In this document: piece by piece, positions 1 to 5,231 of the stretch
Layout: each line of letters opens with the position of its first letter
Numbering within the stretch: position 1 is the stretch's first letter
NCBI GenBank assembly: GCA_016880395.1
Contig: JAEHDN010000051.1
Location: 1 to 5,613, forward strand
DNA length: 5,613 bases
Origin: Candidatus Eiseniibacteriota bacterium
Lineage (GTDB): Bacteria; Eisenbacteria; RBG-16-71-46; SZUA-252
Direction: 5' to 3'
The notes under the pieces: generated by a model
Told to the model about the DNA's origin: nothing
The model's input: the letters and a program-made list of their open reading frames with translations, nothing else
Databases searched by the model: none
Position numbers and translations under genes: made by a program

Positions 1-2
1 CA

Positions 3-2147
3 CGCCGCTACGCCTCGATGGCGGAGCTGGCCACGGACCTGGGCCGTCTCGCGAACGGCGGCCGGGCCGCCGGCGTGAGCCGCCACAACCTGCCTGTCGC
101 CGGCTCGTCGTTCGTCGGCCGGGAGCCCGAGATCGCCGAGCTGCGGGCACTTCTCGCCACGAGCCGCCTCGTGACCATCACGGGCGCGGGGGGCTCGGGA
201 AAGACGAGGCTCGCGATGGAGACGGCTCGCCGATCCCTCGCGGATCACGCGGACGGAGTCCTGCAGGTGAGCCTCGACCCGGAGCTGGATCCCTCGCTCA
301 CGGCCTCCGCCATCGCCGAATCGTTTGCCGTCGTGGATCAGGACGAGAGCACGGTGCTCGAGCGGCTCGCCGCCGAGATCGGGAACCGGGATCTCCTGCT
401 GGTCGTGGACGACTGCGATCACGCGCTGGACGAGGTGGCCCGGGTGGTCGAGACGCTCCTTGCCGCCACGCCCTGCCTCCGCGTGGTGGCGACCAGCCGC
501 GCGATCCTGAACGTTCCGGGCGAGCGCGTGTGGACGGCGCCGCCGATGACGGTGCCCGGGGACGCGCAAGCGACGTCGGTGGAGTCGGCTCTGCAATTCG
601 ACTCGGTGAGGCTCTTCGTGGACCGCGCCAGCGCGCGTGATCCCCGCTTCGCGCTCGGCGCGGCGAACGTCGGTGCGGTCGCGACCATCTGCCGGCGCCT
701 GGATGGGATACCGCTCGCCATCGAGCTGGCGGTGGCCAGGATTCCCACGATGTCGCCCGCCGAGATCGCCCGGAGACTCGACGACTGCTTTCGACTCCTG
801 AGCGCGGATCGCCGGGGGGTGCTCGCGCGCCATCAGACCCTTCGCGCGGCGCTCGACTGGAGCAACGAACTTCTCGCCGAGCCGGAGCGCGCGCTCTACC
901 GGCGCCTGGCCGGCTTCGCCGGGGGCTTCGATCTGGAGGCGGCCGAGGCGGTATGTGGTTTCGGGACGGTGCCGGCGGACGACGTGCTCGACACGCTCGG
1001 ACACCTCGTCGACCGGTCCCTCGTCGTCTGCCGCCGGGACGAGCGGGAAGAGACTCGCTACCGCCTCCTCGAGCCGCTGCGCCAGCACGCCGCCGAAAAG
1101 CTTCGCGACGCGGGGGAGGCCGACCCAGTCGCGCGCCGACACTACGAGCACTTCGCGGCGTTCGCGGACCTCGCCTATGCGGAGCGGATCTCGCAGCCGA
1201 CCGCGTGGGTCGATCGCCTCGAGCGGGATCACGAGAACCTGCGCTCGGCCCTCGCATGGGCGGCCGCCACGGACCCCGCGCTCGATCTCAGGCTCGCGGG
1301 CGCGCTGGCCTGGTTCTGGCAAATGCACGCGCACTACCGGGAAGGGCGGCAGGCGCTCCGGCGCGTGCTGGCGCGAGAGCGAGGCCGCACGCGCGAAGCG
1401 GCCCGTGCTCTGGCCGGCGCGAGCATCCTGGCGGTATGGGGCGGCGAAGCGGCGGCGGCGAGCGGATCGGCCGAGGAGAGTCTGTCGATCTGGCGGGAGC
1501 TGGGGGACCAGCGCGAGGTCGCCGCCGCGCTCGAGGCGATCGGCTGGAGCCGCTGGTTCGCGGGGGACGACGCGGCCGCGCTCGCGGCCTTCGAGGAAGG
1601 CCTCGCCACCTTCGTGCGGCTTGGCGACGAGGCGATGGTGAACCGAACGAAGCTCGCCATCGCTCAGGTGCTGGTTGGCGTGCCGGACGTGGAGCGGGCG
1701 GCGGCGCTCGCGCACGAGGTGCTTCCGTCGGCGATCGAGCAGCGCAATCCACGCGACATCCATTTCGCGCTTCATTTCCTCGCCGACTGCGCGCTGATCG
1801 CAGGCGACGCGGCTCGCGCCGAGGTGCAGTACGCGGACAGCCTTCGCGCCGCGGTCGATTCCGGCGATCCATCGGAGATGTGCTTCGAGATCGAGGGGAT
1901 CGCGATGTCGCTCGCCGGTCAGGGGCGGGACAAGAAGGCGCTCGTGCTGGTCGGTGCGGTCCGAGCCGAGCGCGAACGGCTCGGCGTCGACTTCCATGTC
2001 CGGTTCTGGGACGCCCTGCTCGATCGATTCCTCACTCCTGCCCGCGACCGCCTCGGCCCGCAAGGGATCACCTCCGCAGAGGCCGAGGGCCGTGTGATGG
2101 CCCTGTTCACCGTCGTGGAATACGCCCTCACGTCTCACCGGGACTGA
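3..2147 (+). CDS. Ser/Thr kinase-linked STAND (NB-ARC-like) ATPase with TPR-like C-terminus, 5'-truncated
   Basis: This is the 3' part of a large cytoplasmic signalling protein; the frame is open to the window edge. The ATG at 18 is probably internal, because it sits inside RRYASMAELATDLGRL, which resembles the last helix of bacterial Ser/Thr protein kinase domains (RYxSAxELAxDLxRL). Numbering from that Met: a linker and SFVGRE (31-36) lead into a STAND ATPase with Walker A GAGGSGKT (56-63), Walker B LLLVVDDCDH (126-135), the sensor-like VVATSR (156-161) and LDGIPLAIEL (228-237). RHQTLRAALDWS (271-282) and a winged-helix-like region (about 293-360, with YRLLEPLRQ) follow. Helical TPR-like repeats run from about 460 to 650. 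The tail AEGRVMALFTVVEYAL (689-704) matches the C-terminal end common in this ATPase/LuxR-type family. Such proteins are thought to couple ligand or kinase signals to transcription or partner binding; the target here is unknown. No LuxR HTH is present at the C-terminus. The ATPase call is firm; the kinase part is inferred from about 16 residues. Confidence 0.85.
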   Translation, partial: RRYASMAELATDLGRLANGGRAAGVSRHNLPVAGSSFVGREPEIAELRALLATSRLVTITGAGGSGKTRLAMETARRSLADHADGVLQVSLDPELDPSLTASAIAESFAVVDQDESTVLERLAAEIGNRDLLLVVDDCDHALDEVARVVETLLAATPCLRVVATSRAILNVPGERVWTAPPMTVPGDAQATSVESALQFDSVRLFVDRASARDPRFALGAANVGAVATICRRLDGIPLAIELAVARIPTMSPAEIARRLDDCFRLLSADRRGVLARHQTLRAALDWSNELLAEPERALYRRLAGFAGGFDLEAAEAVCGFGTVPADDVLDTLGHLVDRSLVVCRRDEREETRYRLLEPLRQHAAEKLRDAGEADPVARRHYEHFAAFADLAYAERISQPTAWVDRLERDHENLRSALAWAAATDPALDLRLAGALAWFWQMHAHYREGRQALRRVLARERGRTREAARALAGASILAVWGGEAAAASGSAEESLSIWRELGDQREVAAALEAIGWSRWFAGDDAAALAAFEEGLATFVRLGDEAMVNRTKLAIAQVLVGVPDVERAAALAHEVLPSAIEQRNPRDIHFALHFLADCALIAGDAARAEVQYADSLRAAVDSGDPSEMCFEIEGIAMSLAGQGRDKKALVLVGAVRAERERLGVDFHVRFWDALLDRFLTPARDRLGPQGITSAEAEGRVMALFTVVEYALTSHRD

Positions 2148-2237
2148 CGTACAGGCGTCGAATCGTCCTTGGCCCGGCACGACGGTTGCTTCCATCCCTG
2201 ACGTGGGCACGATCGAATTAACCAGACTGGGGGTTCC
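2148..2237. other. 90-nt gap between regulator and L,D-transpeptidase gene
   Basis: The stretch is slightly richer in A/T towards its 3' end (GATCGAATTAA near 2211-2221). I see no convincing -35/-10 pair and no strong terminator; the best hairpin, GACG(2146-2149)/CGTC(2156-2159), has only 4 bp and no T tract. A promoter for the downstream gene could lie here but cannot be placed. A run of five G at 2229-2233, four nt before the ATG at 2238, is the only ribosome-binding-like sequence. Confidence 0.4.
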
Positions 2238-3863
2238 ATGAATCGCATATGGCTGACCATCTCGCTCGCCGCTTTCGCACTCTCGGGCTGCGGATCCTCG
2301 CCGGCCCCGCGCGAGGTCGAGGGCAGGCTCAGGACCCAGGTGCCGGCGTTCGTGGGGAAGCCGGGGGCCAGCGTGCACGGCGAGCGGCTGCTCGAGCGCG
2401 AGGCGGTGGGGAAGTTCTACGAAGCGCGGCAATACCGGTCCGCATGGCCCTCGGCGCGGAGCGCAGGGGATCTACTCGACGCCATCCGCGACGTGGACGC
2501 GGACGGTCTCACGCCATCCGACTATCACCTCGCCGCGATCGAGAAGCTGACCGATGAGCAGAAGACCGCCCATGACCCGGCGATCCAGGCGGATCTCGAC
2601 ATCCTGATGACCGACGCCGTGGCCGCGATCATCGACGACATGCGGTACGGCCGCGTGCGTCCCGCGAGCGTGAACCCGGCCTGGAACGTGGATCCACGCG
2701 AGGGCGCTCCTCCGCTCGAGACCGAGCTCGCCAAGGTGGTCGGCTCGGATCGGGTGAGAACGGCGCTCCAGGCCGAGCGGCCCCGCCACTTCATCTACAC
2801 GGGGCTGGTGCAGGCGCTGGCGCAGCTGAGGAAGATCGAGGACGCTGGGGGATGGCGCACCGTGCCGCCCGGCGGCACGCTCAAGGTCGGGATGAGGAAC
2901 GCTCGTGTCGCCGCCCTGCGCGAGCGGCTCCAGGCGACGGGAGAGCTGGAGGCGGGGCGGCCCGCCGATTCGCTCCGGTTCAACGCCGACGTGGAGCATG
3001 CGGTGAAGCTCTTCCAGGCCCGCCACAGGCTCGACGAGACCGGCGCCGTGGGTGCGGAGACCCTCGCGGAGCTCAACGTGAGCGCGGCGTCGCGCGTCGC
3101 CCAGGTGCGGGTGAATCTGGAGCGCGCGCGATGGGTGCTCGGCGGGCTCGACACCGACTTCCTCCTCGTCAACCTGCCCGCGTTCAAGGCATACCTGATC
3201 CAGGGTGGCCGGAACGTCTGGGAGTCCAGGACCATGATCGGCAAGGAGGCCCGCCAAACGCCGACGTTCCGCGCGATGATGCGGACGGTCGTGTTCAATC
3301 CCGACTGGACGGTTCCGCCGACGATCCTGGCCGAGGACGTGCTCGACGGCATGCGCCGCGGGGAGAACGTCCTCGCGAAGAAGCAGCTCGTCGTCCTCGA
3401 CAAGAACGGGCAGGAGGTGGATCCCGGATCGATCGACTGGGACTCCGCCACGCCGGACGACTTCCCGTACACCCTGCGTCAGAATCCGGGCGAGGACAAC
3501 GCGCTCGGTCGCGTGAAGTTCCTCCTCCCGAACAAGTACTCGATCTACCTCCACGACACGCCGAGCCGGTCACTCTTCGAGGCCGACAAGCGCACGTTCA
3601 GCTCCGGCTGCATCCGGATCGAGCGTCCTCTGGATCTGGCGGAGATCCTCCTCTCGGGGCAGGACGACTGGAGCCGGGCCAAGATGGAGGAGGTGATCGC
3701 GCAAGGGGACACCAGGAACGTGGAGATCGAACATCCCATCCCGGTGCTCATCGTCTATTGGACCGTGAGCGTCGGAGCTTCGGGCGAAGTTCGTTACGCC
3801 CGCGATGTCTATGACCTCGATCCGCCCCTGCTGGTCGCATTGAGCCGCCCGCGCTCTGCGTAG
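2238..3863 (+). CDS. YcbB-type L,D-transpeptidase, lipoprotein
   Basis: A complete 541-residue envelope enzyme. By family it forms 3-3 (mDAP-mDAP) crosslinks in peptidoglycan using a catalytic cysteine, and is insensitive to most penicillins. The N-terminus is a lipoprotein signal: Arg3, a hydrophobic run, then lipobox LSGC with Cys18. Next come a helical scaffold region like that of YcbB/LdtD (about 50-205), a peptidoglycan-binding-1-like domain (about 214-281, including FNADVEHAVKLFQARHRL), and the YkuD catalytic domain from about 307. The active-site block is HDTPSRSLF (439-447) followed by FSSGCIRIE (454-462), giving His439 and nucleophile Cys458, both present. A tail of about 80 residues ending VYDLDPPLLVAL is typical of YcbB-like proteins, as is the overall length. 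The ATG at 2238 is chosen because it gives the intact signal peptide. There is no other wall gene in the window. Lipid anchoring is inferred from the lipobox. Confidence 0.93.
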   Translation: MNRIWLTISLAAFALSGCGSSPAPREVEGRLRTQVPAFVGKPGASVHGERLLEREAVGKFYEARQYRSAWPSARSAGDLLDAIRDVDADGLTPSDYHLAAIEKLTDEQKTAHDPAIQADLDILMTDAVAAIIDDMRYGRVRPASVNPAWNVDPREGAPPLETELAKVVGSDRVRTALQAERPRHFIYTGLVQALAQLRKIEDAGGWRTVPPGGTLKVGMRNARVAALRERLQATGELEAGRPADSLRFNADVEHAVKLFQARHRLDETGAVGAETLAELNVSAASRVAQVRVNLERARWVLGGLDTDFLLVNLPAFKAYLIQGGRNVWESRTMIGKEARQTPTFRAMMRTVVFNPDWTVPPTILAEDVLDGMRRGENVLAKKQLVVLDKNGQEVDPGSIDWDSATPDDFPYTLRQNPGEDNALGRVKFLLPNKYSIYLHDTPSRSLFEADKRTFSSGCIRIERPLDLAEILLSGQDDWSRAKMEEVIAQGDTRNVEIEHPIPVLIVYWTVSVGASGEVRYARDVYDLDPPLLVALSRPRSA

Positions 3864-3874
3864 TTCTCCCCATA

Positions 3875-3925
3875 GCGGGGCCGGCCTCGAGAGAGCGGCC
3901 CCGCGGCGGGCTCGGGGGACCCGCC
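3875..3925 (+). terminator. Two adjacent GC-rich hairpins after the L,D-transpeptidase gene
   Basis: The first is an 8-bp perfect inverted repeat, GCGGGGCC (3875-3882) with GGCCCCGC (3897-3904) and a 14-nt loop. It is immediately followed by a 6-bp repeat, GGCGGG (3905-3910) with CCCGCC (3920-3925) and a 9-nt loop. They begin 12 nt after the stop codon, where a terminator would sit. There is no T tract after either stem, so this is at best a non-canonical terminator or a 3'-end stabilising structure. Confidence 0.4.
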
Positions 3926-4040
3926 GGTTCTGCTGGCATATTGGACCGGTCCGGTTTAGCCTAGGTCGCTCCACGTGCGCCAAGTCGCGAGACGCAAACC
4001 TTCCGGCGTTTCCGCGATCTTTGTCCACAGACCTAAAACC
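3926..4040. other. Non-coding gap upstream of the hydroxylase gene, with a 10-bp palindrome
   Basis: The leader between the hairpins and the hydroxylase ribosome binding site contains the perfect palindrome GGACCGGTCC (3943-3952). It overlaps a weak -35-like TTGGAC (3941-3946). No good -10 follows at the right distance: TAGCCT (3957-3962) and TAGGTC (3962-3967) are too close. The palindrome could be an operator, but CCGG-rich words are common at this GC content, so I assign no function. Confidence 0.25.
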
Positions 4041-4046
4041 AAGGAG
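4041..4046 (+). promoter_or_regulatory. Ribosome binding site setting a GTG start
   Basis: AAGGAG lies 4 nt before GTG at 4051. The in-frame TTG at 4021 would start the protein ten residues earlier, but it has no Shine-Dalgarno sequence and would place this motif inside the coding region. The motif therefore favours the GTG start. Confidence 0.75.
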
Positions 4047-4050
4047 TTCC

Positions 4051-4656
4051 GTGAGCGCCATCGTGCCGGCCCTGGCCGGGGTCGTTGTTGCGGCCGTTCA
4101 GTCCAGCTTCGTCGAATGGGCCTTTCACCGCTATTGGCTCCACCGCCCCTGGCTCCCCAAGGGATGCTTCACTGCGCACACCCTCGTCCACCACCAGCTC
4201 TGCAAATTCGACGACACGTTCCATGTCGTCGAGGAAGAGCAGCACGAAGCCCTCACGTTCCAGTGGTGGGGCGGCCCGCTACTGATCCTGATCGCGCTCA
4301 CGCCGTGGACGCTCGCCGCGTGGGGCCTCTCGCACGTCGTGGCGCTGCCGTTCGTCCCATTCCTGATCGCGATGGCCGTGACCATGGGGGTCTACTACGC
4401 AGGCTACGAGGGCTTCCATCACCTCATGCACCTGCCGCGGATCCCGTGGCTCGAGCGCAAGGCCTTCTTCCAGTTCCTGAAGCGGCACCACCGGATCCAC
4501 CACGTTCGCATGAACCGGAACTACAACGTTCTGCTGCCGCTCGCGGACGTCGTGCTCGGAACCTTCACGACCACGGCCCCGGCGCGAGCGAAGACACCCG
4601 ATTCCGCACGTCTGATCGCGCGGCGCCACTCCGGCCGGACCCGCCAGGCCGACTGA
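4051..4656 (+). CDS. Fatty acid hydroxylase / sterol desaturase superfamily membrane protein
   Basis: A 201-residue integral membrane enzyme of the non-haem di-iron hydroxylase/desaturase superfamily, which oxidises lipid, sterol or carotenoid chains with O2. All the expected histidine clusters are present (numbered from GTG): HRYWLH (26-31, HX4H), HTLVHH (43-48), FHHLMH (122-127) and HHRIHH (146-151). The NYNVLLPLADVVLGTF block (158-173) is the usual segment after the last cluster. Hydrophobic stretches at about 3-20, 76-95 and 98-118 would cross or enter the membrane, leaving the His clusters on one face. The HX4H ... HX3H ... HX2HH spacing is reminiscent of beta-carotene hydroxylases (CrtZ), but no carotenoid gene is nearby and the substrate cannot be told from sequence alone. 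The start is fixed by the AAGGAG at 4041. The gene stands alone on the plus strand and converges on csp. Confidence 0.88.
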   Translation: MSAIVPALAGVVVAAVQSSFVEWAFHRYWLHRPWLPKGCFTAHTLVHHQLCKFDDTFHVVEEEQHEALTFQWWGGPLLILIALTPWTLAAWGLSHVVALPFVPFLIAMAVTMGVYYAGYEGFHHLMHLPRIPWLERKAFFQFLKRHHRIHHVRMNRNYNVLLPLADVVLGTFTTTAPARAKTPDSARLIARRHSGRTRQAD

Positions 4657-4675
4657 GCCGGCGGCTTTCCTCGGG

Positions 4676-4720
4676 AAAAAGGCAAGGGCGGTGGGGAGAG
4701 GCCCTCGTGAGGCCCCGCCC
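4676..4720 (-). terminator. Probable intrinsic terminator of the cold-shock gene
   Basis: Read on the minus strand, a GC stem (4720-4713 GGGCGGGG pairing with CC-A-CCGCCC at 4694-4686, one bulged base) encloses a smaller CCT/AGG hairpin. It is followed by TTGCC and then five T (4680-4676). It lies 34 nt past the csp stop, and its T tract lies 20 nt beyond the hydroxylase stop on the other strand. On the plus strand it has no T tract, so it best fits the minus-strand gene. Confidence 0.45.
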
Positions 4721-4753
4721 GCGCCGCCCTGTGGATGCCTGGGTTCGGGGGAC

Positions 4754-4954
4754 TTAGATCTTGCGAACGATCGAAGCCGACAGGCCCTTGGGGCCCTTCG
4801 CCACTTCGAACTCGACACGATCGCCGTCCGCGAGATTCCGGTGGCCATCTCCCTGGATCGACGAGTAGTGGACGAACACGTCCTCACCCTGATCCTGAGC
4901 GATGAAGCCAAAGCCCTTCGCCTCGTTGAACCACTTCACGGTGCCTTGAGTCAC
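4754..4954 (-). CDS. Cold-shock domain protein (CspA family)
   Basis: A 66-residue, single-domain OB-fold protein that binds single-stranded RNA/DNA and melts mRNA structure, typically in the cold or as a general RNA chaperone. Numbered from the GTG start: GTVKWFNEAKGFGFI (4-18) carries RNP1 (KGFGFI, 13-18), VFVHY (26-30) is RNP2, and the C-terminus GPKGLSASIVRKI closes the barrel. Length and motifs are canonical and complete. I place the start at GTG 4954 rather than the in-frame TTG at 4960: AAGGAG (4966-4961) is 6 nt before the GTG but directly abuts the TTG. The stop is TAA. The gene lies 277 nt downstream of typA on the same strand, behind a leader rich in inverted repeats. Whether this copy is cold-induced or constitutive is not visible from the protein. 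Confidence 0.95.
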   Translation of the reverse strand: MTQGTVKWFNEAKGFGFIAQDQGEDVFVHYSSIQGDGHRNLADGDRVEFEVAKGPKGLSASIVRKI

Positions 4955-4960
4955 GTACAA

Positions 4961-4966
4961 CTCCTT
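4961..4966 (-). promoter_or_regulatory. Ribosome binding site of csp
   Basis: On the minus strand this reads AAGGAG within GAAGAAGGAG, with a 6-nt spacer to GTG at 4954. This optimal spacing rules against the TTG that directly abuts it. A hairpin (4976-4991) ends 9 nt upstream. Confidence 0.8.
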
Positions 4967-4975
4967 CTTCTACCG

Positions 4976-5037
4976 CCAGGCGCACGCCTGGTCGAGCGCC
5001 GTCCAACGCGACGGCCACGCCCGGTCCTCTTGACCGG
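4976..5037 (-). promoter_or_regulatory. Three tandem 6-bp hairpins in the csp leader
   Basis: Three perfect stems follow one another upstream of the csp ribosome binding site. CCGGTC/GACCGG is at 5021-5026/5032-5037 with a 5-nt loop. GCCGTC/GACGGC is at 4998-5003/5010-5015 with a 6-nt loop. CCAGGC/GCCTGG is at 4976-4981/4986-4991 with a 4-nt loop. Gaps between them are 5 and 6 nt. No T tract follows any of them on the minus strand, so they do not look like terminators. Structured leaders are known to regulate several cspA-type mRNAs; a regulatory role here is inferred from position only. Confidence 0.45.
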
Positions 5038-5066
5038 TTCTCGGATCAGACGGTGCACGAGCCCAC

Positions 5067-5084
5067 AAAAAGAGCCCCCAGCTC
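5067..5084 (-). terminator. Weak terminator/attenuator-like hairpin with T5 tract
   Basis: On the minus strand a 4-bp stem GAGC (5084-5081)/GCTC (5075-5072), with loop TGGGG, is followed directly by five T (5071-5067). The stem is short for an intrinsic terminator. Its upstream arm can instead pair, as ACGAGC (5086-5081), with GCTCGT (5062-5057) in a 6-bp stem, so terminator and anti-terminator forms would exclude each other. It could end typA transcription or attenuate read-through into csp. Confidence 0.35.
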
Positions 5085-5217
5085 GTCGCCGGCGGGCCCT
5101 GGTTTGTTCAACCGTACTTACCACCTGCTACCGAATCACACCTTCAGATGCTTCCCTCCGAGGATGGATTCAAGGCTTTCGACCCGGCCCGCCGGCGGCG
5201 CGGTAGCGGAAGGTGGT
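5067..5217 (-). ncRNA. Candidate structured RNA between typA and csp (interleaved inverted repeats)
   Basis: Two long inverted repeats interleave here. Arm b' (5201-5207 plus 5211-5217) is complementary to arm b (5120-5133) over 14 bp with a 3-nt bulge (5208-5210). Arm a' (5186-5197) is perfectly complementary to arm a (5087-5098) over 12 bp. The order on the minus strand is b', a', b, a, so the stems form either a pseudoknot or two alternative folds. The 52-nt segment between a' and b can form smaller hairpins, for example GAATC (5172-5168)/GATTC (5138-5134), and GCATC/GGTGT around a TGAA loop (5152-5139). The T5 tract at 5071-5067 gives a natural 3' end on this strand. I see no hallmark of tRNA, tmRNA, SRP RNA or RNase P RNA. 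It could be an independent small RNA, a typA 3'-UTR product or part of a long csp leader. Confidence 0.35.
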
Positions 5218-5231
5218 CCTCGTGCGGCGGA

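Noticed and set aside
298..1257. Long open frame (319 codons) on the minus strand inside the first gene, and other long frames in 953-2221
   Set aside because: Arg/Pro/Gly/Ala-rich shadow translations expected in GC-rich coding DNA; no domain, and fully overlapped by a well-supported ATPase gene.
2138..2177. Terminator after the first gene (CCGGG ... CCCGG, or GACG/CGTC)
   Set aside because: Stems of 4-5 bp, one with a very long loop, and no T tract.
2472..3554. Minus-strand open frame of 360 codons antisense to the L,D-transpeptidase
   Set aside because: Composition is that of a shadow frame, with no recognisable motif; the plus-strand gene has an intact active site and signal peptide.
3941..3967. 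Sigma70-type promoter TTGGAC ... TAGGTC before the hydroxylase gene
   Set aside because: Poor matches to both hexamers and only 15 nt spacing; not enough to call a promoter.
4021..4050. TTG at 4021 as the hydroxylase start
   Set aside because: No ribosome binding site upstream, while GTG at 4051 has AAGGAG 4 nt before it.
3975..4757. Plus-strand open frame overlapping the hydroxylase gene in another frame, and minus-strand 4279-4911
   Set aside because: Low-complexity Arg/Pro-rich translations; the hydroxylase and csp frames carry the conserved motifs.
5099..5185. Possible tRNA, tmRNA or SRP RNA in the more A/T-rich loop between the 12-bp repeats
   Set aside because: No GGTTCGAATCC T-arm or cloverleaf spacing, no CCA-type end, no tmRNA tag signature, and no GGAAGGAAGCAG-like SRP apex; the similarity of GGAGGGAAGCA is too slight.
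5087..5197. MITE or insertion-sequence remnant with 12-bp terminal inverted repeats
   Set aside because: No flanking target duplication is visible, and a second inverted repeat pair crosses the first, which suits a folded RNA better than transposon ends.
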